A model generated the notes under the pieces. That model worked only from the letters and a program-made list of their open reading frames with translations, was not told the origin of the DNA and did no database searches. A stretch of DNA of 64,000 nt from Paenibacillus elgii NBRC 100335 (GTDB lineage: Bacteria > Bacillota > Bacilli > Paenibacillales > NBRC-103111), in the NCBI RefSeq assembly GCF_004000865.1, contig NZ_BIMB01000005.1, positions 186,001-250,000 on the forward strand, read 5' to 3'. Every line of letters starts with the position of its first letter. Within the stretch, counting starts at the first letter, position 1. Positions 17,862-25,659 of this stretch are shown here, in pieces. Made by a program: the position numbers and the translations under genes.

Positions 17862-18377
17862 ATGTCCAAAAACGAAATAATTTCGAGCGTAGAGAACGAT
17901 CGCATCCTGGTGCTGGAGCGCGTATTCGATGCGCCGCGCGATCTCGTATTCCGGATGTTCAAGGAACCTGAGCACCTCAAGCGTTGGTGGGGACCGAAAG
18001 GCTGGGAGGTCCCGGTTTGTAACATCGATTTCCGTCCGGGAGGCGTGTGGCACTACTGCATGAAGTGCGTTGATCAGAATCAAGGCCAATTTTACGGCAT
18101 GGAATCATGGGGGAAAGGCGTTTATAAGGAAATTGCCGAGCCGGAGACGATCGTCTACAACGATTACTTCTCGGATGCCGAAGGCAATATTAACGAGTCC
18201 ATGCCAGCGACCCTAATCACGATGGAATTTATCGATCTGGGCGGTAAGACCAAATTGGTAAACCGTTCTGAATATGCGTCGGCAGAGGCCCTTAAAACCG
18301 TTATGGACATGGGTATGCTGCAAGGAATCACCGAAACCTGGAATCGTTTGGGCGAGCTGTTGGAGTCGCTTAAATAA
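17862..18377 (+). CDS. SRPBCC (AHSA1-type) domain protein
   Basis: 171 residues from ATG 17862, ribosome site AGGAGGAG. LVLERVFDAPRDLVFRMFKE, HLKRWWGPKGW and FRPGGVWHYCMK are typical of the AHSA1-like START/SRPBCC fold, a hydrophobic-cavity domain. MGMLQGITETWNRLGELL is the usual C-terminal helix. It is co-transcribed with an ArsR regulator (27-base gap) and a VOC protein. Such proteins may bind or modify small hydrophobic molecules; the ligand is unknown. Confidence 0.85.
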   Translation: MSKNEIISSVENDRILVLERVFDAPRDLVFRMFKEPEHLKRWWGPKGWEVPVCNIDFRPGGVWHYCMKCVDQNQGQFYGMESWGKGVYKEIAEPETIVYNDYFSDAEGNINESMPATLITMEFIDLGGKTKLVNRSEYASAEALKTVMDMGMLQGITETWNRLGELLESLK

Positions 18378-18416
18378 AAGGCTTGTCCCGTATTCCATAT
18401 GAGGAGTGTATAAATT

Positions 18417-18791
18417 ATGATTAACAAAATTGGCCAAGTTATGCTGTATGTGAATAACCAAGACGCATCCAGAGATTTTTGGACAGAAAAGCTAGGTTTC
18501 GAGGTCATCGCGGAAGAAACCAATGGCCCGATGAGATGGATCGAAGTCGCTCCTAAGGGTGCAGCAACTAGCATTGTTCTTCATAGTAAAGAGTTCGTTG
18601 CCAAAATGAACCCTGACATGAATCTCGGAGCACCATCTATCATGTATTACACGGACAATTTCGATGCGTTGTACAGCGATTTGAAGAACAAAAACATCAA
18701 GGTCGGAAATATCGTGGAACTTCCCTTCGGCAGAGTCTTTAACTTTGCAGATAATGAAGAAAATTACTTTGCGGTATCGGAAAAGAAATAA
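18417..18791 (+). CDS. VOC family (glyoxalase/bleomycin-resistance fold) protein
   Basis: 124 residues from ATG 18417 (TGAGGAG upstream). The sequence shows two beta-alpha-beta-beta-beta halves: GQVMLYVNNQDASRDFWTEK LGFEV in the first and PSIMYYTDNFDALYSDLKNK with FNFADNEENYFAVSEK in the second. Metal ligands of the canonical type are not obvious: there is no His in the first strand and a Glu/Asn pair near the end. It is the last gene of the ArsR operon. Function unknown beyond the fold; small-molecule binding, or lyase or dioxygenase chemistry, are the usual options. Confidence 0.8.
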   Translation: MINKIGQVMLYVNNQDASRDFWTEKLGFEVIAEETNGPMRWIEVAPKGAATSIVLHSKEFVAKMNPDMNLGAPSIMYYTDNFDALYSDLKNKNIKVGNIVELPFGRVFNFADNEENYFAVSEKK

Positions 18792-18838
18792 GCTAGTTAT
18801 AGCGCCTCCCTCGTAACCTCTATACCTCTTTCTCAACG

Positions 18839-18875
18839 CGAAGAAGCTCCCTGCCTGAGGCAAGGAGCTTCTTCG
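18839..18875. terminator. Hairpin between convergent genes
   Basis: CGAAGAAGCTCC (18839-18850) pairs with GGAGCTTCTTCG (18864-18875). There is no long T run on either side, but the stem is 12 bp and sits between the ends of the VOC gene and glnA. Confidence 0.6.
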
Positions 18876-18902
18876 TTCGAATCTATACAATGAGGCCGAG
18901 GC

Positions 18903-20327
18903 TTACAGATCGAAGTACAAGGAGTACTCGTGCGGATGAATGCGGATCGATACCGCTTTAGCTTCATCGCGTTTCAGTGCAACGTAGTTGTCGATGAAGT
19001 CTTTGGAGAACACGCCGCCTTCGGTCAGGAACTCGCAGTCCGCTTCCAGAGCGTCGAGCGCTTCGTCCAGTGTACCCGGTACGCTACGGATTTCTTTCTT
19101 CTCTTCTTCCGGCAGCTCGTAGATGTTCTTGTCGAGCGGGCCGTAGCCGAGTGCGCTCGGATCGATTTTTTTCTTGATGCCGTCCAGACCTGCGAGCAGC
19201 ATCGCTGCGAAAGACAGGTACGGGTTAGCCGTGGAGTCCGGCGTACGGAACTCGATACGGCAGCCTTTCGGCGTTACGGCAGCAACCGGAATACGAACGG
19301 CTGCGGAACGGTTGCCTTTGGAGAACACGAGGTTAACCGGCGCTTCGTAGCCAGGAACGAGACGTTTGAACGAGTTCGTGCTCGGGTTGGTCAAAGCGAT
19401 CAGCGCCGGAGCATGGTACAGAATACCGCCGATGTAGTGCAGCGCCATTTCGCTCAGGTTAGCATAGCCGCCTTTTTCATAGAACAGCGGAGTGTCGCCG
19501 TTGAAAATCGATTGGTGAACGTGCATTCCGCTACCGTTGTCGCCGAACAGCGGCTTCGGCATGAAGGTTGCCACTTTACCGTATTGACGAGCGGTGTTTT
19601 GCACGATGTATTTATATTTCATCAAGTTGTCAGCTGTTTTGGTCAGCGTGTCGAAACGGAAGTTGATCTCGCCTTGACCCGCGGTAGCCACCTCATGGTG
19701 ATGGCGCTCGATGCGGAGGCCGGATTCGATCAGCAGTCGGCACATTTCGCTGCGGATATCTTGCTGCGTATCTGTCGGACCAACCGGCACATAGCCGCCT
19801 TTGTGGCCGACTTTGAAGCCCAGGTTGCCGCCTTCTTCCTTGCGGTTCGTGTTCCAGTGCGCTTCTTCGGAATCTACGAAGTACGAGGAAGAGTTTTGCT
19901 TGCTTTCGAAGCGAACTTCGTCGAAGATAAAAAATTCGGATTCCGGTGCGAAAAATGCAGTCGTACCTACGCCGGATTTTTGCAGATATTCTTCAGCCTT
20001 CTGGGCGATGCTGCGCGGATCGCGCTCGTAGCGTTCGCCGTCAGGCGTATGGATGTTGCTCATGATAACCAGCGTCGGATGAGCGGTGAACGGATCAATG
20101 TAGCTGGTCTCCGGATCCGGCATCATAACCATGTCGGACTCCTCAATGCCTCTGAAACCGGGGATCGAAGAACCGTCGAACGCTACGCCGTTCACGAAAG
20201 TTTCTTCTTCTACCTCGGATGCCGGTAAAGAAATGTGATGTGCTCTGCCGTTCAGATCGACAAAACGGAAATCTACCCACTCGATGCCTTTTTCCTTGAT
20301 GGTGTTTAATACGTTTTGTACTGACAT
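18903..20327 (-). CDS. glnA: Glutamine synthetase, type I, beta-like long form
   Basis: 474 residues from ATG 20327 (AGGAGGTTGGC upstream). It makes glutamine from glutamate, ammonia and ATP. FDGSSIPGFRGIEESDM, EFFIFDEVRF, GDNGSGMHVHQS (flexible loop and metal-binding His), KGNRSAAVRIP and CRIEFRTPD mark the dodecameric GSI fold. The protein is longer than the ~444-residue Bacillus enzyme: it carries the extra C-terminal stretch and DKNIYELPEEEKKEIRSVP, with a Tyr where the adenylylation site of beta-type enzymes lies. No glnR gene is adjacent. Two GlnR-type boxes lie upstream. Confidence 0.95.
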   Translation of the reverse strand: MSVQNVLNTIKEKGIEWVDFRFVDLNGRAHHISLPASEVEEETFVNGVAFDGSSIPGFRGIEESDMVMMPDPETSYIDPFTAHPTLVIMSNIHTPDGERYERDPRSIAQKAEEYLQKSGVGTTAFFAPESEFFIFDEVRFESKQNSSSYFVDSEEAHWNTNRKEEGGNLGFKVGHKGGYVPVGPTDTQQDIRSEMCRLLIESGLRIERHHHEVATAGQGEINFRFDTLTKTADNLMKYKYIVQNTARQYGKVATFMPKPLFGDNGSGMHVHQSIFNGDTPLFYEKGGYANLSEMALHYIGGILYHAPALIALTNPSTNSFKRLVPGYEAPVNLVFSKGNRSAAVRIPVAAVTPKGCRIEFRTPDSTANPYLSFAAMLLAGLDGIKKKIDPSALGYGPLDKNIYELPEEEKKEIRSVPGTLDEALDALEADCEFLTEGGVFSKDFIDNYVALKRDEAKAVSIRIHPHEYSLYFDL

Positions 20328-20407
20328 TGACTCGCCAACCTCCTAATTTCCGAACATTCTCATCATTATGTTCGCTCATTGTTCAAGTTTTCGTTGATCA
20401 TGGACTT

Positions 20408-20437
20408 ATTATAAATCGGCATCGCAAGTATCGTCAA
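20408..20437 (-). promoter_or_regulatory. glnA promoter
   Basis: Minus-strand TTGACG (20432-20437), 18-base spacer, TATAAT (20408-20413). Confidence 0.7.
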
Positions 20438-20465
20438 TACTTATGTCAGGTATTTTTTACGAGAG

Positions 20466-20502
20466 TGTAAGGTATGCTTACACAAGGTCAAATTTCGTCA
20501 CA
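20466..20502 (-). promoter_or_regulatory. Two GlnR/TnrA boxes upstream of glnA
   Basis: Consensus TGTNA-N7-TNACA. Box 1 at 20466-20482 (TGTAA-N7-TTACA) is a perfect match on both strands. Box 2 at 20486-20502 (minus strand TGTGA-N7-TGACC) deviates only in the last base. Their centres are 20 bp apart and lie ~30-65 bp upstream of the -35 box. Confidence 0.8.
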
Positions 20503-20510
20503 AATTGGAC

Positions 20511-20553
20511 AATAAAAAGGCTTGATTTCCTGTAAAACAGGAGAATCAAGCCT
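20511..20553 (-). terminator. Intrinsic terminator of the DAHP synthase gene
   Basis: Long hairpin: AGGCTTGATT (20518-20527) pairs with AATCAAGCCT (20544-20553), with an inner CCTGT/ACAGG stem and a minus-strand T run at 20513-20517. Confidence 0.9.
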
Positions 20554-20588
20554 CTTCCGTTAAAGAACCTACCTTAAAAATACGATCA

Positions 20589-21635
20589 TTACCGCGCCAG
20601 AGCCGCTTCTTTCTTCGTATCGAACCGTTTTCCGCAAAGCGGCGCCAATTGCTCCAAATCTAACATGAGTTTGGCGAATTGGTCCGGGAACAACGATTGC
20701 ACGCCGTCTCCGGTCATCGAGTTGTCGGGGTCCGTATGCATTTCGACGATCAGGCCGTTCGCTCCGGCAGCGACGGAAGCTTTACACATCGGTTCCACCA
20801 GCTCACGGCGCCCCGTGCCGTGGCTCGGATCGGAAATGACCGGCAAATGGCTGAGCGTTTGCAGCGCAGGAATGGCCGCCAGGTCGAGCGTGTTTCTCGT
20901 GTAAGGTTCGAATGTTCGGATTCCGCGTTCGCAGAGCATGACGTTCGGATTGCCGCCCGCCAAGATGTACTCCGCCGCATTCAAAAATTCGTCGTACGTT
21001 GAACTGAAGCCGCGCTTGAGGAGCACCGGCGTTTGGATCGTACCCAGCTTGCGGAGCAGATCGAAGTTCTGCATGTTCCGGGTCCCGACCTGCAAAATAT
21101 CGGCGTACTCGGCGCACACGTCAACGTACTCTGGAGTCATCACTTCCGTGATGGTCAGCAGTCCGTGCTTTTTGCCGGCTTCCGCCATCATCACCAGTCC
21201 CTCGACACCGACGCCCTGGAAGCTGTAAGGACCGGTTCTCGGCTTGAAGGCGCCGCCGCGCAGCACCTGGGCGCCGGAAGCTTTGACCAAGCGGGCGATT
21301 TCGTCAATTTGCTCCGGCGACTCGACCGCGCAAGGTCCGCCCATAATGACCAGCTCGTCGCCGCCAATCGATACGTCGCCGATTCGGATTACCGTATTGT
21401 CCGGGTGAAAATCGCGGCTTGCCAGCTTATACGATTTGGAGATTTTGACGACCTGCTCTACGCCGGACAACTGGCGAAGCTGCTCGGCCAGCGCCGGGGT
21501 CGCTTTGCCGATAATGCCGACGACCGTGCGGTCTACACCTTTGGACACATGGGCTGCTACCTCGTGCTTCTCGATATGATGAACGATTTCGGCAATGCGC
21601 TCTTCGGTAATTTTGTTGGATAAAATAACGATCAT
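20589..21635 (-). CDS. aroF: 3-deoxy-7-phosphoheptulonate (DAHP) synthase, AroA-beta/KDPS-like type
   Basis: 348 residues from ATG 21635. Condenses phosphoenolpyruvate and erythrose 4-phosphate as the first step of the shikimate pathway. Residues 1-~70 form a ferredoxin-like regulatory domain (MIVILSNKITEERIAEIVHH), known in the Thermotoga type enzyme to bind tyrosine or phenylalanine. The barrel carries IMGGPCAVES, RGGAFKPRTGPYSFQG, LLKRGFSST and PVISDPSHGTGRR, and IVEMHTDPDNSMTGDG with metal-binding His. It is followed by a strong terminator, so it is the end of its transcript. Confidence 0.95.
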   Translation of the reverse strand: MIVILSNKITEERIAEIVHHIEKHEVAAHVSKGVDRTVVGIIGKATPALAEQLRQLSGVEQVVKISKSYKLASRDFHPDNTVIRIGDVSIGGDELVIMGGPCAVESPEQIDEIARLVKASGAQVLRGGAFKPRTGPYSFQGVGVEGLVMMAEAGKKHGLLTITEVMTPEYVDVCAEYADILQVGTRNMQNFDLLRKLGTIQTPVLLKRGFSSTYDEFLNAAEYILAGGNPNVMLCERGIRTFEPYTRNTLDLAAIPALQTLSHLPVISDPSHGTGRRELVEPMCKASVAAGANGLIVEMHTDPDNSMTGDGVQSLFPDQFAKLMLDLEQLAPLCGKRFDTKKEAALAR

Positions 21636-21777
21636 GACAATCCACGCTCCTCAAGGACATGTTCATACTTATACACTCATTTACTTAGACGCTTCGACGC
21701 TTATACGCTTTTAAGCATTAAAGTAACTATACAACGAGGAGCTGCTCCCCGTCAAGATCGAAGCAAAGAATATTTCT

Positions 21778-22311
21778 TCAGCCTTCGGACCCTGAGGAGA
21801 GCAGCGTCTCTTCCTTGCGCTTTCTACGCTTTTCCTTGCGATTGCCGTCATACCATTCCAGCAGCCATTTAATCGGATAAAAAACGATAAGCCCCAAGAC
21901 GGCTCCGTCAATAACTCCGCCGACAAACAGCTTCAAGTTGAATTTGATAAACGTATCGAGCCAATCCGGCAGCACGGACAATAAATGCCCCTTGATGCCG
22001 CGCGGAAGCACCCAGCCTCCCACTTGCCGGTTCAGGAAGGACATCGGAATGTAGATCACTTTACCGAATACGAATCCGATCAAAGCCGCGGCCATGCTGG
22101 CCCGGAATACGTAGACCAAAGGAAAGATAAGAAAAAAAGCAAGCCCCGCCGTAGGCAGGGTAAACATTTCTACAAACAGACCAACGGAGAAGCCGAGCGC
22201 GACGATGGCCGGCCCTCCTTTGGCTCTGGTCAGCTGCAAATACTTGTATTTAAACCAACGGCCTACATTGCGAAGTTGAAAAGGTTTTTTGCCGGTTGCC
22301 TGTTTAGCCAT
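21778..22311 (-). CDS. DUF2062 family membrane protein
   Basis: 177 residues from ATG 22311 with AAGGGA upstream. After a basic N-terminus it has hydrophobic segments at about 35-60, 60-90 and 130-155, with GFSVGLFVEMFTLPTAG and GFVFGKVIYIPMSFL, the glycine-rich pattern of DUF2062. The C-terminus is very basic (NRKEKRRKRKEE). It follows ispH by 31 bases and is probably co-transcribed. Function unknown; a small integral membrane protein. Confidence 0.8.
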   Translation of the reverse strand: MAKQATGKKPFQLRNVGRWFKYKYLQLTRAKGGPAIVALGFSVGLFVEMFTLPTAGLAFFLIFPLVYVFRASMAAALIGFVFGKVIYIPMSFLNRQVGGWVLPRGIKGHLLSVLPDWLDTFIKFNLKLFVGGVIDGAVLGLIVFYPIKWLLEWYDGNRKEKRRKRKEETLLSSGSEG

Positions 22312-22342
22312 GACTGTATGTCCCTTTCCTTCCGTGAGCAGC

Positions 22343-23296
22343 CTACTCCGCGCTTGCTTTTTGCTTGGCGACCGGGATTAAGCGGTCCATATTGACCGTG
22401 CGCCGCAGCTCCCAGGTCGCGGGATTGGCAGCATCGTATTGTTCCAGATACGCGATGACTTCCTTGGTGATTGGCGTGGGCGTCGAGGCCCCGGAGGTGA
22501 CGCCTACGCGGCGTACCGGCTTCAGCCACTCGGGATTCAGCTCGGATAGGTCCGCGATGCGGTACGCCTTGACTCCCGCGATCTCCTCGGACACCTGCGC
22601 GAGACGGTTCGAATTGTTGCTTCGCGGGTCGCCGACGACGATGACGAGATCGGCTTCCTTCGCCTGCTCCGCGACCGCTTCCTGCCTGACTTGGGTGGCT
22701 AGACAAATCTCGTTATGAATCTCCGCGCGCGGGAACTTTTCCAGCAGCCGGTTCATAATGTGCTTGATATCCCACTGACTCATCGTCGTCTGGTTCGTAA
22801 TCAGAATACGCTCCGACGCGACGTCAAGCTTGTCGATTTCTTCCGTATTCTCGATCAGATGCACGCGGTCCGGCGCGACACCCACGGCGCCTTCCGGCTC
22901 GGGGTGGCCTTTTTTGCCGATATAAATGATCGTATAGCCCTCGGCCGTCTTCTCGCGGATCAAATCATGCGTCTTCGTCACATCAGGGCATGTCGCGTCC
23001 ACGACGGTCAAGCCCTTGTCGCGCGCTTTGCGGCGAACCTCGGGAGATACCCCGTGGGCGGTAAAAATAACCGTGCCCTTGTCCACCTGCTCCAAAATTT
23101 CCAGACGGTTCGGGCCGTCGAGCGTAATGACGCCTTCTTTTTCAAAATAGTCGGTGACATGCGCATTGTGCACGATCATGCCCAATATATATATGGGTCT
23201 CGGCAGATCCAAATTTTTGGCGGTCTGCATCGCCAGCGCCATCGCGTCGACGACGCCGTAGCAATAGCCGCGGGGAGATATTTTGATAACGTCCAT
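22343..23296 (-). CDS. ispH: 4-hydroxy-3-methylbut-2-enyl diphosphate reductase
   Basis: 317 residues from ATG 23296. Last enzyme of the MEP isoprenoid pathway, an iron-sulfur reductase making IPP and DMAPP. The three cluster cysteines are in [18 protein letters not shown] and [29 protein letters not shown] and the GVTSGASTP loop are substrate-binding signatures. It belongs to the Bacillus-type branch. It lies between the sensor kinase gene (36-base gap) and a DUF2062 gene. Confidence 0.95.
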   Translation of the reverse strand: MDVIKISPRGYCYGVVDAMALAMQTAKNLDLPRPIYILGMIVHNAHVTDYFEKEGVITLDGPNRLEILEQVDKGTVIFTAHGVSPEVRRKARDKGLTVVDATCPDVTKTHDLIREKTAEGYTIIYIGKKGHPEPEGAVGVAPDRVHLIENTEEIDKLDVASERILITNQTTMSQWDIKHIMNRLLEKFPRAEIHNEICLATQVRQEAVAEQAKEADLVIVVGDPRSNNSNRLAQVSEEIAGVKAYRIADLSELNPEWLKPVRRVGVTSGASTPTPITKEVIAYLEQYDAANPATWELRRTVNMDRLIPVAKQKASAE

Positions 23297-23332
23297 GCTG
23301 CACCTGCCTGTCGAATTTTCCTTATTCCTTCA

Positions 23333-24850
23333 TTATACCTGATTCCTCGGCCGGAGGGAATTGTCCCGGACCTGCGGCGTCTTGCTGCTCCATTCGGCTG
23401 CGATCGGCAGCCAGATGATGAAGGTCGTTCCCTCGTCTTTCCGCGTCTTGACTTCGACGGAGCCCTGATGCTCGTCGATAATCCATTTGGCGATGGACAG
23501 GCCCAGCCCCGTTCCGGACTTGCGGCCCCGCGACGGGTCCGCCCGGTAGAACCGCTCGAAGATAAGCGGAATCTCGGATTTGTCCATCCCGATGCCCGTA
23601 TCCTCGATCCGGATCCCGATCTGTCCGCCGTGCCTCAAGGTATCGAGCCGGACGTGGCCCTGCTCCGTATACTTGAACGCATTTTCGAGGAAAATGAACA
23701 GCAGCTGTCTTAAATAATCTTCGTTGCCGTGGACGTAGACACCCTCGGCCGCCTTCGTCTGACCGACGATCCATTCGGCCGTTTTCGGCAGCAGCTGCGC
23801 TTTCCGCGCGATCTCATCGAGCAGCGGCTGCAGCTCGACTTCACCCTTGGTCATCTGGAACCCGGCGTCGGCGCGGGCCAGCGATAGCAAGTCGTTCACG
23901 AGCCGTGACATGCGCTCCGCTTCGCCGGAAATATCGTGCATCGCCTCCAGCGTCAACTCCATTTTCGCATTGTCCTGCTCTCCGGAGGTGAGCGCCGTTT
24001 GCTTCCACATTTTTTCCAGAAGCTCCATATTGCCGCGTATCGTTGTCAAGGGGGTCCGCAGCTCGTGCGACGCATCCGACACGAACCGGCGCTGCGCACC
24101 GTAGGCTTCTTCCAGCTCGGTGTAAGCGTTCTGCAGCCGTCCGAGCATGCCGTTAATCGTCTGCGTCAGCTCGCCGATCTCATCGTTCGGACCGGTGTAT
24201 TCGATCCGCTTGTCCAAATCGATCCCTTTTTCGATCCGGTTCGTGGCCACGATGACCTGCTCGATCGGCCGAAGCGCTTTGCGCGCGAGAAACCAGCCAA
24301 CCGAAGCGGCGATCAGCACGCTGATCAGCCCGATTACCGTCAAAACCAGGCGCAGGAGCGCAAGCAAGCTCTCGTACTGCTCAATCGAGTAAGCCGCCTG
24401 CATGACCCCTAATACATTGTTGGTATACTGCTGAACGAGAGGCACATAATACACCATGAACGAGTAGCCCTGAATGCTTACCTTTTCGAACTGACATTGG
24501 CCGTTCAGTATGCATTTGACCTTCTCGTCGGTCACGTCGGGAATTTTCATTCCCGTCTGCTCGGCATCGGGAAGACTGATGACTTCGCCGGTCACCAAAT
24601 TCGTCACTTGATAAATGACGTTATTCGTTTTCGGCAAATCGCGAATGTTCGGAATGAGACTATATTGCCCCAGAGTATTTAACTGAGGCTTGATGCGGGA
24701 GGCCACCCCCCCTGCTTGCTGCTGGATTTCGGACTTTAAATTATCGTAGTAAATATAATGCAAAAACAAGTAAAGTCCCAACCCCAGCAGCAGCAGGGTC
24801 GCGGATAATATCGCCGTATACCAAAGGGTCAGGCGCAAGCGGATGGACAT
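23333..24850 (-). CDS. HAMP-domain sensor histidine kinase
   Basis: 505 residues from ATG 24850 (GAGGGGAAGG upstream), one base after the response regulator stop. Transmembrane helices at ~8-32 and ~170-195 enclose an extracytoplasmic sensor of ~135 residues containing CILNGQC, a possible disulfide. HAMP lies at ~195-245. RRFVSDASHELRTPLTTIRG is the HisKA box with the phosphorylated His. FIFLENAFKYT, RIEDTGIGM and GTGLGLSIAKWI are the N, G1 and G2 boxes of the ATPase domain. The signal is unknown; the proximity of an htrA gene with a CiaR-like promoter box suggests envelope stress. Confidence 0.9.
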   Translation of the reverse strand: MSIRLRLTLWYTAILSATLLLLGLGLYLFLHYIYYDNLKSEIQQQAGGVASRIKPQLNTLGQYSLIPNIRDLPKTNNVIYQVTNLVTGEVISLPDAEQTGMKIPDVTDEKVKCILNGQCQFEKVSIQGYSFMVYYVPLVQQYTNNVLGVMQAAYSIEQYESLLALLRLVLTVIGLISVLIAASVGWFLARKALRPIEQVIVATNRIEKGIDLDKRIEYTGPNDEIGELTQTINGMLGRLQNAYTELEEAYGAQRRFVSDASHELRTPLTTIRGNMELLEKMWKQTALTSGEQDNAKMELTLEAMHDISGEAERMSRLVNDLLSLARADAGFQMTKGEVELQPLLDEIARKAQLLPKTAEWIVGQTKAAEGVYVHGNEDYLRQLLFIFLENAFKYTEQGHVRLDTLRHGGQIGIRIEDTGIGMDKSEIPLIFERFYRADPSRGRKSGTGLGLSIAKWIIDEHQGSVEVKTRKDEGTTFIIWLPIAAEWSSKTPQVRDNSLRPRNQV

Positions 24851-24851
24851 G

Positions 24852-25544
24852 TCAGCCTTCCCCTCTCAACACATAACCGGCGCCGCGAACGGTCTGAATC
24901 ATCCGTTTGTGCCCATGCTCCTCCGTTTTTTGCCGTAAGAGAGCGATATAAACCTCCAGCACGTTCGATTCACCGCTATAATCGTAGCCCCAAATTTTCT
25001 CCATAATAACATCCCGTGAAAGAACCCTTCTCGGATTCTGCAAAAACAAATGCAGCAGCTCGAATTCCTTAGTCGTGAGCTCGATGAGCTGCCCGCCCCG
25101 GTACACCTCGCGCGTATCCAGATCCATAAAAGTGTCCTGGTACTGCAGCTTGTTGGAAGGCTGCTCCGTTTTGTCCGCCGCCTTGCGGCGCAGCAGCACG
25201 CGCACCCGGGCAAGCAGCTCCTCTAATGCAAACGGCTTCACAAGATAATCGTCCGCGCCCAGATCGAGCCCCTTCACCCGGTCGGACACTTCGTCCTTGG
25301 CCGTCAGCATGAGCACCGGCACATCCGAGCCGCCTTCGCGGATACGGCGCACGACTTCCCAGCCGTCGAGCTGCGGCATCATCACATCCAGGACGACCGT
25401 ATCCGGCTCGTTCTCGAGAATTTGCTTTAATCCGTCCATCCCGTGGTTCGCCGTAAATACGGTATACCCTTCAAACGCCAAGCTTCGGCGCAGCATGGAC
25501 GTAATTTTCTCATCGTCGTCAATCACTAGTATTTTCTCTCTCAT
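24852..25544 (-). CDS. OmpR/PhoB family response regulator
   Basis: 230 residues from ATG 25544. The receiver domain has DDDEKI, VVLDVMMPQLDGWEVV (phosphorylated Asp), MLTAKDE and the conserved Lys in DYLVKPFALEELLARV. The C-terminal winged helix (Trans_reg_C) ends QTVRGAGYVLRGE. It is the first gene of a pair with the kinase at 23333-24850. A direct repeat TTTAAG-N5-TTTAAG before the adjacent htrA gene is a plausible target, by analogy with CiaR. Confidence 0.9.
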   Translation of the reverse strand: MREKILVIDDDEKITSMLRRSLAFEGYTVFTANHGMDGLKQILENEPDTVVLDVMMPQLDGWEVVRRIREGGSDVPVLMLTAKDEVSDRVKGLDLGADDYLVKPFALEELLARVRVLLRRKAADKTEQPSNKLQYQDTFMDLDTREVYRGGQLIELTTKEFELLHLFLQNPRRVLSRDVIMEKIWGYDYSGESNVLEVYIALLRQKTEEHGHKRMIQTVRGAGYVLRGEG

Positions 25545-25601
25545 AAAATCATATCCACCCGCCCTTCTTCACTTCTATTGTACCAAAATAATGTGGTTTG
25601 C

Positions 25602-25646
25602 AAAAAAAAGAAGCGGAGCTTTCGCAATCTTCCGCTCTGCTTCTTT
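25602..25646 (-). terminator. Intrinsic terminator of htrA
   Basis: Minus strand: an AGAAGCAGAGCGGAAG arm pairs with CTCCGCTTCT (25610-25619) and is followed by eight T (25602-25609), fourteen bases after the htrA stop. Confidence 0.85.
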
Positions 25647-25659
25647 TTTCATTATCGCA

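Noticed and set aside
18930-20228. 432-codon plus-strand frame
   Set aside because: Antisense to glnA; composition of a shadow ORF, no domain or ribosome site.
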